Part shown: piece after piece, positions 24,601 to 33,898 of the stretch
How the letters are laid out: each line of letters starts with the position of its first letter
How positions within the stretch are numbered: position 1 is the first letter of the stretch
Source of the DNA: Actinomyces wuliandei
GTDB taxonomy: Bacteria; Actinomycetota; Actinomycetes; Actinomycetales; Actinomycetaceae
DNA length: 64,000 nucleotides
Assembly (NCBI RefSeq): GCF_004010955.1
Contig: NZ_CP025227.1
Coordinates: 2,170,001-2,234,000 of the forward strand
Direction of reading: 5' to 3'
Translations under genes and position numbers: made by a program
Notes under the pieces: generated by a model
What the model saw: the letters and a program-made list of their open reading frames with translations, nothing else
Told to the model about the DNA's origin: nothing
The model's database searches: none

Positions 24601-24683
24601 CCCCCGGCACGCCCGGCCATCACGGTGTGGGACATGTGGCAGGACTGGGTCCAGGGGACGCCCCCGGCGCGCCCGGCCGTCAC
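24601..24683. repeat. 23-base direct repeat between tetR and glmM
   Basis: CCCCCGGCACGCCCGGCC and what follows at 24601-24623 recurs at 24661-24683 with two changes. The second copy covers the glmM stop codon. The 60-base spacing suggests a local duplication. No good terminator hairpin is seen between these convergent genes. Confidence 0.6.
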
Positions 24684-26041
24684 AGGCTGAGGTTGTCCTT
24701 GACGACAGAGGCCAGCGACCCGGCGACCTGGTCGGCCTGCTCCTGGGTGGCGGCCTCGACCATGACGCGTACCAGCGGCTCGGTACCGGAGGGGCGCAGC
24801 AGGACGCGCCCGGTCTCCCCCAGCTCCTTCTCTGCCTGGGCCACGGCGTCCTGGACGGTCTGGTTGGTCCCGGCAGCCGCCTTGTCCACGCCCTTGACGT
24901 TGACAAGGGTCTGCGGCAGGCGGGTCACCACGGAGGCCAGCTCGGCCAGCGTCTTGCCCGTGCGCTTGACCCGGGCGGCCACGTGCAGGGAGGTGAGCAC
25001 GCCGTCGCCGGTGGTGGCGTGGACGGTGTCGATGACGTGGCCGGACTGCTCCCCACCCAGGGTGTAGCCGCCCTGGATCATCCGCTCCAGCACGTAGCGG
25101 TCCCCCACACCGGTCTGGACGGTGCGGATGCCGTGCTCGCGCATGGCCAGGATGAGGCCCAGGTTGCTCATGACGGTGACCACCAGGGTGTCACTGCCCA
25201 GGGTGCCGTCAGCCTTCATACCGATGGCGAGCATGCCCATGATCTGGTCGCCGTCCACCAGGTTGCCCTGGGCGTCCACGGCCATGCAGCGGTCGGCGTC
25301 GCCGTCGTAGGCCACGCCCATGTCCGCGCCGACGGCCACCACGTAGCTCTGCAGCTGCTCGGGGTGGGTGGAGCCACAGCTGGCGTTGATATTAAGGCCG
25401 TCGGGGGAGGCGTTGATGACGATGACCTCGGCACCAGCCGCCCGCAGCGCCGCCGGACCGACTGCGGAGGCAGCACCGTTGGAGGCGTCCACGACGACGC
25501 GCAGGCCCGACAGGTCGGTGGCCGCAGAGTCCACCAGGTGGTTGATGTAGTTCTGGTCGGCGATGGTCTCGCCCTTGATGACCCGGCCCACCTCAGCCCC
25601 CGTGGGGCGGTTGTCCACCTTGCCCAGGAGGGACTCGATCTCGTCCTCCACGGCGTCAGGCAGCTTGTAGCCCCCCCGGCCGAAGAACTTGATGCCGTTG
25701 TCGGGGAAGGGGTTGTGGGAGGCGGAGATCATGACCCCCAGCTCCACGTCCTGGGTCGCGGTCATGTGGGCGATAGCCGGCGTGGGCAGCACGCCCACAC
25801 GGGTGACGTCCACGCCCGAGGCCGCCAGGCCCGAGCTGATGGCGTGGTCGAGGAACTCCCCCGAGGCGCGCGTGTCACGTCCGACGATGGCCCGGGGCCG
25901 GCTGCCGCGTGCACCAGTTGGGGCGGGAGCGTCCCCGGTGAGCACCCGGGCCGCGGCCTCGCCGAGCTGGACAGCCAGCGTGGGGGTGAGCAGGTCGTTG
26001 GCCAGGCCACGCACACCGTCGGTTCCAAAGAGTCGAGCCAT
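24680..26041 (-). CDS. glmM: Phosphoglucosamine mutase
   Basis: A 453-residue enzyme converting glucosamine-6-phosphate to glucosamine-1-phosphate, the step after GlmS. The start ARLFGTDGVRGLAN, the phosphoserine loop MISASHNPFPDNGIKFF near residue 100, the metal site DGDADRCM near 245, the sugar loop GGEQSGH near 330, and the phosphate-binding RPSGTEPLVRVMVEA near 410 are all present. The ATG at 26041 has AGGAGG upstream. It lies downstream of rplM-rpsI, as is usual, but a hairpin separates them. Confidence 0.97.
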   Translation of the reverse strand: MARLFGTDGVRGLANDLLTPTLAVQLGEAAARVLTGDAPAPTGARGSRPRAIVGRDTRASGEFLDHAISSGLAASGVDVTRVGVLPTPAIAHMTATQDVELGVMISASHNPFPDNGIKFFGRGGYKLPDAVEDEIESLLGKVDNRPTGAEVGRVIKGETIADQNYINHLVDSAATDLSGLRVVVDASNGAASAVGPAALRAAGAEVIVINASPDGLNINASCGSTHPEQLQSYVVAVGADMGVAYDGDADRCMAVDAQGNLVDGDQIMGMLAIGMKADGTLGSDTLVVTVMSNLGLILAMREHGIRTVQTGVGDRYVLERMIQGGYTLGGEQSGHVIDTVHATTGDGVLTSLHVAARVKRTGKTLAELASVVTRLPQTLVNVKGVDKAAAGTNQTVQDAVAQAEKELGETGRVLLRPSGTEPLVRVMVEAATQEQADQVAGSLASVVKDNLSL

Positions 26042-26387
26042 GAGAAGAACCTCCTGGAGTTGCTGTACGGTCAGGAAACCGGTCACTACGTCAGCCCCAT
26101 CCTGCCATGCGCGCCCCCGGTCCAGGACACACGCGCGTCATATCGGCCCGGTCGCGGACAGTCCTCCCCGCTCGCCTTGAGAATCCCTGAGGCTCCTCCC
26201 TGAGACTACCTGAGAGCCTCCGGCTCCCGCCCACGTGCTACCAGGCCCGCCGACGCACGACGGCGGCAGCAGGCATGCGGTGGCGGGCCTGCGCTGACAA
26301 CAGCGCCCCGCCGCCCTGCGCTCACGCGCGGACGACGGGGCCTGGTGGAGTGGTGACGCAGCGGCAGCCGCTTAGAGGCGGGTCCGG
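26042..26387. other. rpsI-glmM gap with terminator and glmM leader
   Basis: About 346 bases without a gene. The right part holds the likely rpsI terminator (26242-26291); the left part must carry the glmM promoter, which I cannot place with confidence. Confidence 0.5.
26242..26291 (-). terminator. Likely terminator of rplM-rpsI
   Basis: CAGGCCCGCC at 26242-26251 pairs perfectly with GGCGGGCCTG at 26282-26291, with a 30-base loop region that can form further pairs. Confidence 0.5.
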
Positions 26388-26882
26388 TCAGCGCTTGGAG
26401 TACTGGGGGGCGCGGCGGGCCTTGTGCAGACCAGCCTTCTTGCGCTCCACGGTACGGGCGTCGCGGGTCAGGAAGCCAGCCTTCTTCAGGGTGGCCCGGT
26501 TGGCCTCCCGGTCGATCTCGTTGAGGGCGCGGGCGATCCCCAGACGCAGCGCGCCCGCCTGCCCGGAGACGCCCCCACCGCTGATACGGGCGATGACGTC
26601 GAAACGGCCCTCCAGGTCAAGGACGGTGAAGGGAGCGCGCACCAGCTGCTGGTGCAGCTTGTTGGGGAAGTAGTCCTCCAGGGTGCGGCCGTTGATCGTC
26701 CACTGGCCCGTGCCGGGGACCAGGCGGACGCGGGCCACGGCCTCCTTGCGGCGTCCCAGGCCGCTGCCAGGAGCGGTGACGGACTGGCCGCGCCCCTCCA
26801 CGGGGCCCTCGGTCTCAGTGGTGTAGCTGGAAGGGGCGTTGTCCTCGTCCAGCACGTCGGTGTCGACAGTGGTCTCAGCCAC
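26388..26882 (-). CDS. rpsI: 30S ribosomal protein S9
   Basis: A 164-residue S9 (usual core about 128-130). The first 35 or so residues are an acidic extension typical of actinobacterial S9. The core begins at [17 protein letters not shown] and has the conserved [19 protein letters not shown] and the basic C-terminal tail ending QYSKR, which reaches the P-site tRNA. It is cotranscribed with rplM, 41 bases upstream. GTG start, AGGA nearby. Confidence 0.97.
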   Translation of the reverse strand: MAETTVDTDVLDEDNAPSSYTTETEGPVEGRGQSVTAPGSGLGRRKEAVARVRLVPGTGQWTINGRTLEDYFPNKLHQQLVRAPFTVLDLEGRFDVIARISGGGVSGQAGALRLGIARALNEIDREANRATLKKAGFLTRDARTVERKKAGLHKARRAPQYSKR

Positions 26883-26923
26883 GGTATGTCCTTTGCTTGT
26901 CGTGGGTGCCGAGCGCGGCGCGC

Positions 26924-27367
26924 TTACTGGGCGACCTGGGTGATCTCGAAGGGCTGCGGGTTCTGCGAGGCGTGCGGGTGCTCGTCGCCGGCGTAGACCT
27001 TGAGCTTCTTGAGCTGGGCGCGACCGAGCTTGGTGTGGGGCACCATGCCCTTGATCGCCTTCGTCACGGCTCGCTCAGGGCGGGTGGCCAGCAGCTCGGT
27101 GTAGGGCACGGCCTTGAGGCCACCGGGGTAGCCGGAGTGACGGTAGGCGAACTTCTTCTCAGCCTTGCCGTTGGTCAGGACGACCTTGTCAGCGTTGATG
27201 ATGACGACGTAGTCGCCGCAGTCCTCGTTGGGAGCGAACTGCGGCTTGTGCTTCCCACGGAGCAGGGTCGCAGCCTGGGCTGCCAGACGGCCCAGGACGA
27301 CGTCGGTGGCGTCAATGACGTACCAGCGCTTCTCGACGTCGCCAGGCTTCGGTGTATACGTGCGCAC
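26924..27367 (-). CDS. rplM: 50S ribosomal protein L13
   Basis: A 147-residue L13, an early-assembly large-subunit protein. The start is the GTG of [18 protein letters not shown], giving the standard length; longer upstream frames lack family similarity. Conserved [24 protein letters not shown] and [10 protein letters not shown] are present. First gene of rplM-rpsI, with its own promoter about 165 bases upstream and a leader long enough for autoregulation. Confidence 0.97.
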   Translation of the reverse strand: MRTYTPKPGDVEKRWYVIDATDVVLGRLAAQAATLLRGKHKPQFAPNEDCGDYVVIINADKVVLTNGKAEKKFAYRHSGYPGGLKAVPYTELLATRPERAVTKAIKGMVPHTKLGRAQLKKLKVYAGDEHPHASQNPQPFEITQVAQ

Positions 27368-27530
27368 GGGCGTTGCCTTCGTTTCTCTTGGCGGGCGGAC
27401 GCGCCGAGGCACGTCGACGCGTCGCGGCTCGGCGAGACCACCATGGTCAGGTGACTGGTCGGAGCACGGGCGATCCAGGGCGAGTGGGAGGCACCTGTGG
27501 ACACGCATCCTTGTGCTGCACGACGCTCCC

Positions 27531-27560
27531 ACACTACCGGCCGGCAGCAGCAGCGGTCAA
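27531..27560 (-). promoter_or_regulatory. Promoter of rplM-rpsI
   Basis: On the minus strand TTGACC (27560-27555) and TAGTGT (27536-27531) are 18 bases apart. The -35 overlaps a perfect 7-base-arm inverted repeat, GGTCAAA-AGG-TTTGACC, at 27555-27571. The leader to the GTG is about 155 bases. Confidence 0.6.
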
Positions 27561-27632
27561 AAGGTTTGACCGACACGCCCCCGTGAAACCCACCACGTAC
27601 CCACAGCACCTGACAGGTCCACCGCGCCCGCA

Positions 27633-27735
27633 GTGCTTGCAGTATCTGTGGTGCTTGCAGTATCCACAGTATTTGCCGCACTGACAGCATCAGTATCTTG
27701 ACAGTATTTAGTGTCAATATCTACTGCCAATGACG
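27633..27735. repeat. AT-rich degenerate repeat with CAGTAT words
   Basis: Two near-perfect 18-base units starting GTGCTTGCAGTATC (27633 and 27651) are followed by decayed copies. CAGTAT occurs five times within 68 bases. A TTGACA-8-TGTCAA inverted repeat lies at 27698-27717. The stretch is markedly poorer in GC than its surroundings and lies between truA and the rplM promoter. Read on the minus strand it would encode a Thr/Asp repeat (TDTAST), but no convincing gene is present. Confidence 0.6.
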
Positions 27736-27797
27736 GTATTTCGTCACTCGTAGCATCCACAGCAGCACCTGCGGCAGCCCGGCACAACCAGCAGCCG

Positions 27798-28874
27798 TCA
27801 GCACTGGGACCGCCGCACCCGGGCGCGCCTGGCCTGCGCCGCCAGCCCGTCCGCGTCCGGGTAGGCTACCTCCTCCAGGGTCAGGCCGTGCGGCGGTGCC
27901 ACCGGAGCCGCCCCACGGCGGCTCCGGGCGGCGAGGAGCTGGGCGGGCCAGGCCACGGGACGCCGCCCCCGCCCCACCTCCAGGCCCGCCCCCACCAGGG
28001 AGCGCACCATGGAGTGGCAGAAGGCGTCGGCCTCGACGCTCAGGGTGACCAGGGTGGCGTCGGCCTCCGTCCCCTCCACGCGCCGCCAGCGCACCTGCCT
28101 CAGCTCGCGGACCGTGGAAGCCCCCTGGCGCGGCCTGCAGAAGGACAGGAAGTCGTGCTCACCCAGGAGCGGGACCGCGCTGGCCTGCATCGCCTCGACG
28201 TCAAGCACGCCCCCCGTCCACAGGACGTGACCGCGACGACGCGGGTCCCGCAGGCTCGCCCCGTCACTGACCCGGTAGGTGTAGCGGCGCCACAGGGCAC
28301 CGAAGCGGGCGTCAAAGTCGGGACCGACCTGGCTGACGGCGGTGACGACCACGTCGCTGGCGCCACGCGGCACCCGACCTGCCGACCAGGCACTCCCCGC
28401 CGTCGGCTCCTGCGTGTCCCGACCGCCTGCCTGGCCCTGCGACGACGGCTCCACCGTGCCCGGCGCGTCTGGGACACGCCACGCCTGCTGGGCCTCCCGG
28501 GCCAGGACCCCGGCGAGCCGGGTCAGCAGCGCCTGCTCAGGACTGCGCTGGGAGCGCCCGGGCAAGGCCTGCCAGGCAGCGGCAGGCACGTCGATGTGCA
28601 CGACCTGGCCAGCAGCATGCACCCCCGCGTCGGTGCGCCCGGCGACGGTCAGGCGCACGGGGGCACGCAGCACCGTCGTCAGCGCCGCCGTCAGCGCGCC
28701 CTCCACCGTGCGCAGACCCGGCTGGGCAGCCCAGCCGCTGAACCCCGTCCCGTCGTAGGCGAGATCCAGACGAACCCGTACCGCCCGTACCGCACCGCCC
28801 GTACCGCCCCCGGAACCAGACGCAGCCACGCCTCCAGGGCCAGGGCCACCGCCAACCTTGTGTCGCTCACTCAT
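27798..28874 (-). CDS. truA: tRNA pseudouridine(38-40) synthase TruA
   Basis: A 358-residue enzyme isomerising uridines 38-40 in the anticodon arm. The strand RLDLAYDGTGFSGWAAQPG starts the core, the catalytic aspartate lies in VAGRTDAGVHA near residue 82, and YTYRV and FCHSMVRSLVGA match the second half. The protein is about 80 residues longer than usual: it has a glycine-rich N-terminus and a polar insert near residues 135-170 (EPSSQGQAGGRDTQEPTAG). The ATG at 28874 is chosen; the core could also begin at later GTG codons. TruA usually follows rplQ; here it is 4.2 kb away. Confidence 0.93.
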   Translation of the reverse strand: MSERHKVGGGPGPGGVAASGSGGGTGGAVRAVRVRLDLAYDGTGFSGWAAQPGLRTVEGALTAALTTVLRAPVRLTVAGRTDAGVHAAGQVVHIDVPAAAWQALPGRSQRSPEQALLTRLAGVLAREAQQAWRVPDAPGTVEPSSQGQAGGRDTQEPTAGSAWSAGRVPRGASDVVVTAVSQVGPDFDARFGALWRRYTYRVSDGASLRDPRRRGHVLWTGGVLDVEAMQASAVPLLGEHDFLSFCRPRQGASTVRELRQVRWRRVEGTEADATLVTLSVEADAFCHSMVRSLVGAGLEVGRGRRPVAWPAQLLAARSRRGAAPVAPPHGLTLEEVAYPDADGLAAQARRARVRRSQC

Positions 28875-28992
28875 GGACCTATTCGACCACGCCACTCTGA
28901 CCACACCACCCCGGCCACGCCAACCACACACCTCCAGCGCCCGGACCGGCCGAGCACCACAGCCGTACCGGGCGCCCCTGCCCGGTACGCGC

Positions 28993-28998
28993 TAGCAT
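28993..28998 (+). promoter_or_regulatory. Probable -10 box of the ROK kinase gene (leaderless)
   Basis: TAGCAT ends seven bases before the GTG at 29006; no Shine-Dalgarno sequence is present. Confidence 0.45.
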
Positions 28999-29005
28999 CA
29001 CCCCT

Positions 29006-29764
29006 GTGAGCTCACTGACCACCCTGTGCGTCGACTGCGGTGGCGGCGGCATCAAGGCCTCTGTCCTGGATGCCGAGGGCAGCACCGTCTCACGGGCCGT
29101 GCGCACCTCCACGCCCTACCCCCTGCCCCCGACCAAGCTGGTAGACACCATTGAGGCCCTGGCGGACCAGCTGGCCCGCGCGGACCGGGTAACCGTGGGC
29201 ATGCCCGGGATGATCCGCCACGGCGTCGTCGTGTCCACCCCCCACTACATCACCCGGGACGGCCCGCGCTCGCGGGTCCTGCCCGAGCTGGTGGACCAGT
29301 GGACCCGCTTCGACATGGCCAGGGCGGTCTCCCAGCGTCTCGATGCGCCGACCCTGGTCCTCAATGACGCCGAGGTCGCTGGAGCCGGCGTCGTCACCGG
29401 CCACGGGCTGGAGATGATCATCACCCTGGGGACCGGCCTGGGTAACGCGGTCTTCGACAACGGAGTCCTGGCGCCTCATGTCGAGGTGTCCCAGGGACCG
29501 GTGCGCTGGGGGCTGTCCTACGACGACTACATCGGCGAGCACGAGCGGCTGCGGCTGGGCGACGCCCACTGGTCGCGGCGTGTGCGGCGTGTCGTGGACT
29601 CGCTGCGGCCCATGTACCTGTGGGACCGCCTCTACCTGGGCGGCGGGAACTCGCGACGGATCACCGCCGCCCAGCTTTCCCGGATCGGTGACGACGTCGT
29701 CGTGGTTCCCAACGAGGCGGGCATGACCGGAGGCGCACGCTGCTGGCTCATGGCTGCCCGCTGA
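29006..29764 (+). CDS. ROK-family sugar kinase, polyphosphate-glucokinase-like
   Basis: A 252-residue kinase of the ASKHA fold. The phosphate-1 loop LCVDCGGGGIKASVLD is at the N-terminus, the catalytic aspartate is in LNDAEVAGAG near residue 115, and the phosphate-2 loop ITLGTGLGNAVF is near residue 137. Length and motif spacing match actinobacterial polyphosphate/ATP-glucokinases (PpgK), which phosphorylate glucose with inorganic polyphosphate, but the phosphate donor cannot be told from sequence. The usual second glycine pair is GGGG rather than IGGS. It is on the plus strand inside a minus-strand ribosomal region. Confidence 0.8.
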   Translation: MSSLTTLCVDCGGGGIKASVLDAEGSTVSRAVRTSTPYPLPPTKLVDTIEALADQLARADRVTVGMPGMIRHGVVVSTPHYITRDGPRSRVLPELVDQWTRFDMARAVSQRLDAPTLVLNDAEVAGAGVVTGHGLEMIITLGTGLGNAVFDNGVLAPHVEVSQGPVRWGLSYDDYIGEHERLRLGDAHWSRRVRRVVDSLRPMYLWDRLYLGGGNSRRITAAQLSRIGDDVVVVPNEAGMTGGARCWLMAAR

Positions 29765-29839
29765 CCGGGACGGACGGACCCGCTGCCAGCCCGGCGCCAC
29801 AGGGACGTCACTCGGCACGCCTGAGCAGCTCGTCTCCTC

Positions 29840-29868
29840 TTGTCAGTGGTGTCATGTATCCCTATGAT
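29840..29868 (+). promoter_or_regulatory. Promoter of pntAB
   Basis: TTGTCA (29840-29845) and TATGAT (29863-29868) with a 17-base spacer, close to the sigma-70 consensus. The expected leader is about 60 bases and ends in AAAGGAG before the pntA GTG. Confidence 0.75.
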
Positions 29869-29933
29869 CCTCCCACGGTCCACAGACCCTCCCCACGCAG
29901 CGGCTCGGGACCGGGCGCAAAGGAGTGTGACAC

Positions 29934-31508
29934 GTGCGTACTGGAATTCCCTGTGAGAGGCCAGGTCAGGCCCTTGTTGCCGCGACACCGCAGACAGTGT
30001 CGCGGCTGGTCCGCCTCGGCTACGAGGTGTGCGTCCAACGCGGCGCCGGGCAGGCCGCCAGCTTCCCTGACAGCGCCTACGAGGAGGTCGGCGCCCAGGT
30101 CACCGACGAGGCCCAGGTGTGGGGCTGCGAGGTGGTGCTGGGGGTGGACGCCCCTGACGAGGAGCACCTGGCGCTCATGAGCCCGGGGGCGGCCTACGTG
30201 GGACGTCTTGCTCCCGCACGCAGCCCCGAGCTCGTCGAGGCCCTGCGGGCACGGGGCCTGACCGGGCTGGCCCTGGACGCGGTGCCCAGGATCTCGCGCG
30301 CGCAGGCGATGGATGTCCTGTCCTCCCAGGCCAACCTCGCTGGCTACCGTGCGGTCATCGAGGCGGCCGCCCACTTCGGCCGGGTGTTCACCGGCCAGGT
30401 CACGGCAGCAGGCAAGCTCCCGCCCGCGTCGGTCTACGTCATTGGTGCCGGGGTGGCCGGGCTGGCTGCGATCGGGACCGCCTCCTCCCTGGGGGCTCAG
30501 GTGCGCGGCACCGACGTGCGCCCTGAGGTTGAGGACCAGGTGCGGTCCATGGGTGCGACCTTCGTCCCCGTCCCCTCCGCACCCGGGCACCAGGAGGCCT
30601 CCAGCGACGGCTACGCCAGGCAGATGAGCGCCGAGCAGGCAGAGCTGGCTGCAGCCCTGTACGCCAAGGAGGCAGCCGAGGCCGATATCGTCATCACCAC
30701 CGCAAGCGTCCCTGGGCGACAGGCGCCGGTGCTGCTGACCCGGGCCGCCCTGGAGGGCATGCGCCCAGGATCGGTCGTGGTGGACATGGCTGCCGCCAAC
30801 GGTGGCAACACCGAGCTGACGGCTCCCTCCGAGGTGGTCGTCACCGACGGCGGCGTCACCATCGTGGGCTACACGGACCTGGCTGGACGGCTTCCCACCC
30901 AGGCCTCCCAGCTCTATGGGCAGAACCTGGTCAACCTGCTCACGCTCATGACCCCGGCCAAGGACGGCGTGCTGACGCTGGACCTGGAGGACCAGGTGGT
31001 ACGAGGCATCACCGTCACCCACGCGGGCGAGGTCCTGTGGCCCCCGCCCGCTGTGACCGTGTCTGCTGCCCCTGCCGCCGGGGCAGGCACCGCGCCACCA
31101 GGTACCGAGGCGCCTGACACCTCAGCAGCGGCACAGGAGGCGGCACAGCGCCGGGCCAGGAGCGCCGCCCGTGCCCGCAGAGCGGGCCTGGCGGCTGCGG
31201 CGCTGACCCTGGCGGCACTGGTCCTGGTCACGCCCGTGGCGGCGGCGAGCCACTACATCGTGCTCATGCTGGCGGTGGTCCTGGGCTTCTACGTCATCTC
31301 CAACGTCACCCCGGCCCTGCACACCCCACTCATGTCCGTGACCAACGCGATCTCCGGCATCATCCTGCTGGGGGCGATCTCGCAGGTCGGTAACGACGAC
31401 TTCCTGGTCAGCGCCGTGAGCCTCCTGGCAATCGTCCTGGCCTCTGTCAACGTCTTCGGCGGCTTCGCGGTGACCCACCGCATGCTTGCCATGTTCAGGA
31501 AGGACTGA
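29934..31508 (+). CDS. pntA: NAD(P) transhydrogenase subunit alpha
   Basis: A 524-residue subunit of the proton-translocating transhydrogenase that makes NADPH from NADH using the proton gradient. The NAD-binding dI domain includes [30 protein letters not shown] near residue 165, and [17 protein letters not shown] proline/alanine linker near 375-405 leads to membrane segments from about residue 415 to the end. This is the fused (E. coli-like) form rather than the split PntAA/PntAB form. GTG start with AAAGGAG eight bases before it. Operon with pntB, four bases downstream. Confidence 0.95.
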   Translation: MRTGIPCERPGQALVAATPQTVSRLVRLGYEVCVQRGAGQAASFPDSAYEEVGAQVTDEAQVWGCEVVLGVDAPDEEHLALMSPGAAYVGRLAPARSPELVEALRARGLTGLALDAVPRISRAQAMDVLSSQANLAGYRAVIEAAAHFGRVFTGQVTAAGKLPPASVYVIGAGVAGLAAIGTASSLGAQVRGTDVRPEVEDQVRSMGATFVPVPSAPGHQEASSDGYARQMSAEQAELAAALYAKEAAEADIVITTASVPGRQAPVLLTRAALEGMRPGSVVVDMAAANGGNTELTAPSEVVVTDGGVTIVGYTDLAGRLPTQASQLYGQNLVNLLTLMTPAKDGVLTLDLEDQVVRGITVTHAGEVLWPPPAVTVSAAPAAGAGTAPPGTEAPDTSAAAQEAAQRRARSAARARRAGLAAAALTLAALVLVTPVAAASHYIVLMLAVVLGFYVISNVTPALHTPLMSVTNAISGIILLGAISQVGNDDFLVSAVSLLAIVLASVNVFGGFAVTHRMLAMFRKD

Positions 31509-31512
31509 GGCA

Positions 31513-32997
31513 ATGCCGTCCGCACCGTCCGTGCTGCTACCTGCCCTGTCGGCTCCCGCGTCCACCGCCCCCGGCACCTCGGCTGGCCTGCCCTCCCCGG
31601 TGACCCTCACCTACATAGCCGCCGCGCTCCTGTTCATCCTGGCTGCCGCCGGGCTGTCCCGGCACGAGACCTCGACCCGGGGCAACGTCGCCGGCGCCCT
31701 GGGCATGGCTGTGGCCGTGGCCGCCGGAACGGCCCTGGCCTTGACCTCGGACCCGGGACAGGGGGTGGTGACCACAGCGGTCCTGATCGCCCTGGCACTT
31801 GCTGTCGGCGCTGTCATCGGGATGGTCCTGGCCAGGCGTGTGGCCATGACCGGTATGCCCCAGCTGGTGGCCGTCCTCAACGGCCTGGTCGGGCTGGCCG
31901 CCGTGCTCGTGGGATACGGCTCCTACGTCGCTCCGGACACCCTGGCGGCCACGCTCGGCGTGTTCCACCGCGGTGAGGTCTTCCTGGGGGTGTTCGTGGG
32001 TGCGGTGACCTTCACCGGCTCAGTGCTGGCCGCGCTCAAGCTCTCCGGTCGCGTGCCGGGCCGTCCCCTCGCCCTGCCTGGGCGCAACTGGCTCAACTTG
32101 GCTGCGCTGCTGGTGTCCCTGGGCCTCATGGTGGCCTTCATGGCCCTGCCCGAGCACTCCCCTGCCGCTTGGGCCTGCCTGGCGGCGATGACGGTCATCG
32201 CCCTGGCCCTGGGAGTGCACCTGGTTGTCGCCATCGGCGGCGGCGACATGCCTGTCGTGGTGTCCATCATGAACTCCTACTCAGGGTGGGCCTCCGCCTT
32301 CACGGGCTTCCTGGTCAACAACGACCTGCTGATCATCACCGGCGCCCTCGTCGGCTCCTCGGGAGCCTACCTGTCCTACCTCATGTGCCAGGCGATGAAC
32401 CGCTCCTTCGTCTCCGTGCTGCTGGGAGGCTTTGGCACCGAGGGAGTCACGGCCGAGGTCGGCACTGCCGAGGGGACCATCGACGAGATCGACGCCATGG
32501 CCACTGCCCGGCTCCTGCAGGGGGCCCGGCGGGTGGTCATCACTCCCGGGTACGGCATGGCTGTGGCCCAGGCGCAGTACCCGGTCGCCACCCTCACAGC
32601 GATGCTGCGCAATGAGGGTGTCGAGGTCGTCTTCGGCATCCACCCGGTGGCTGGCCGCCTCCCCGGCCACATGAACGTGCTCCTGGCCGAAGCCAAGGTC
32701 CCCTACGACATCGTCCTGGAGATGGACGAGGTCAACGACGACCTGGAGGACGTGGACGTCGTCCTGGTCATCGGGGCCAACGACACCGTCAACCCGGCTG
32801 CGGACGAGCCTGGCTCACCTATCGCGGGCATGCCGGTCCTGCGGGTGTGGGAGGCCGGGCGTGTCATCGTCTTCAAGCGCTCCATGGCCACCGGCTACGC
32901 GGGGGTCCAGAACCCCCTGTTCTTCAGGGACAACACCTCCATGCTGTTTGGCGATGCCAAGAGCACTGTCGAGGACATCATTCGCGCGCTGGAGTAG
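31513..32997 (+). CDS. pntB: NAD(P) transhydrogenase subunit beta
   Basis: A 494-residue subunit with about eight to nine N-terminal membrane segments carrying the proton channel, followed by the NADP-binding dIII domain from about residue 310. The dIII motifs [48 protein letters not shown] and [18 protein letters not shown] are nearly invariant in the family. The ATG at 31513 lies four bases after pntA. A very long hairpin follows the stop. Confidence 0.96.
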   Translation: MPSAPSVLLPALSAPASTAPGTSAGLPSPVTLTYIAAALLFILAAAGLSRHETSTRGNVAGALGMAVAVAAGTALALTSDPGQGVVTTAVLIALALAVGAVIGMVLARRVAMTGMPQLVAVLNGLVGLAAVLVGYGSYVAPDTLAATLGVFHRGEVFLGVFVGAVTFTGSVLAALKLSGRVPGRPLALPGRNWLNLAALLVSLGLMVAFMALPEHSPAAWACLAAMTVIALALGVHLVVAIGGGDMPVVVSIMNSYSGWASAFTGFLVNNDLLIITGALVGSSGAYLSYLMCQAMNRSFVSVLLGGFGTEGVTAEVGTAEGTIDEIDAMATARLLQGARRVVITPGYGMAVAQAQYPVATLTAMLRNEGVEVVFGIHPVAGRLPGHMNVLLAEAKVPYDIVLEMDEVNDDLEDVDVVLVIGANDTVNPAADEPGSPIAGMPVLRVWEAGRVIVFKRSMATGYAGVQNPLFFRDNTSMLFGDAKSTVEDIIRALE

Positions 32998-33011
32998 AGG
33001 CGCGATACGAG

Positions 33012-33084
33012 CGAGATATACGAGTGCGGGGTACGCGCCGCGACCGTCGGGAGGTCGTGGCGCGTACCCCGCACTCGTATCTCG
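33012..33084. terminator. Very long hairpin between pntB and rplQ
   Basis: A 25-base stem (33021-33045 with 33053-33077, one mismatch) around a 7-base loop, extended by a 7-base stem CGAGATA/TATCTCG across a 2-base bulge. It lies between convergent genes and would terminate both directions. Confidence 0.85.
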
Positions 33085-33100
33085 GCGCAGCTCGTGGCTC

Positions 33101-33868
33101 TTAGGCCTCCTCGGCCACCTTCTGGGCTGCCACACCACCAGCGGGAGAGAATCCTGCGGCCTGCGCAGCCTCTGCCGAGGTGAACCACACCTCGGCCACG
33201 GTGGCGTCATACCAGCGCGAGCCGGGCACGTGGTACTTCATGGAGTCCTCGTTCCCCTTGACCTGGTGGTCAGCGTCAGGGGCCTCGGTGGACCCCTCCG
33301 TCAGCCGGACGGAGCCCGTGTAGTCCTTCTTCTCGGGCTTCTCGGACTCGCTGCCAGCCTGCGAGGACCCCGCGTCAGTCTCCACATCCTGCTCCGGGGC
33401 GTCATCCGCCTTGGTGGCTGCAGTGGTCGCGGCCGCAGCCTCCTCGGCAGCCCGGGTCGCTGCCCGCTTGGCCGTGGCCACGGCATCGGCAACCACCTCC
33501 TTGCGCGCCACCGGCTCCAGCACCAGGGAGATAACCGCCATCGGTGCGTTGTCACCCTTACGAGGCGTGGTCTTGACGATACGGGTGTAGCCGCCGTCGC
33601 GTCCCTCAAGCTGAGGAGCAAGCACCTCAAAGAGACGGTAGACGGCAAACTTGTCCGTCACCTTCTTCATCACGGTACGACGAGCGTGCAGGTCACCACG
33701 CTTACCTTTGGTGATCAGCTTCTCGACATAGGGGCGTAGGCGGCGGGCACGAGCCTCAGTGGTCTTGATGGACTCGTGAACGATCAGCTGCGTGGCGAGG
33801 TTGGCCAGCATGTGGCGCTCGTGCTGGGCGCTACCGCCCAGGCGGGGGCCCTTGGTGGGGCGAGGCAT
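33101..33868 (-). CDS. rplQ: 50S ribosomal protein L17 with long C-terminal extension
   Basis: A 255-residue L17, about twice the usual length. The core (residues 1-125) starts [20 protein letters not shown] and has the conserved arginine-rich segments and [18 protein letters not shown]. An alanine/glutamate-rich linker and an acidic stretch ([20 protein letters not shown]) follow. The last 50 residues form a compact motif, [22 protein letters not shown] and then EVWF, ending [12 protein letters not shown]. Such KGN-x-YH-x-PGS motifs occur at C-termini of other actinobacterial L17 and of unrelated surface proteins; the function is unknown. Last gene of the alpha operon, 30 bases after rpoA. 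Confidence 0.95.
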   Translation of the reverse strand: MPRPTKGPRLGGSAQHERHMLANLATQLIVHESIKTTEARARRLRPYVEKLITKGKRGDLHARRTVMKKVTDKFAVYRLFEVLAPQLEGRDGGYTRIVKTTPRKGDNAPMAVISLVLEPVARKEVVADAVATAKRAATRAAEEAAAATTAATKADDAPEQDVETDAGSSQAGSESEKPEKKDYTGSVRLTEGSTEAPDADHQVKGNEDSMKYHVPGSRWYDATVAEVWFTSAEAAQAAGFSPAGGVAAQKVAEEA

Positions 33869-33898
33869 GGTTGTCTCCTAGGTGAATGACGAGTGGCC

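Noticed and set aside
27557..27787. A 76-residue minus-strand frame with Thr/Asp repeats after truA
   Set aside because: No ribosome binding site, low-GC third positions and repeat origin; treated as a repeat region.
28875..29005. Regulatory RNA upstream of the ROK gene
   Set aside because: Only short CCGTACCGC repeats inside truA and a -10 box were seen; no convincing structure.
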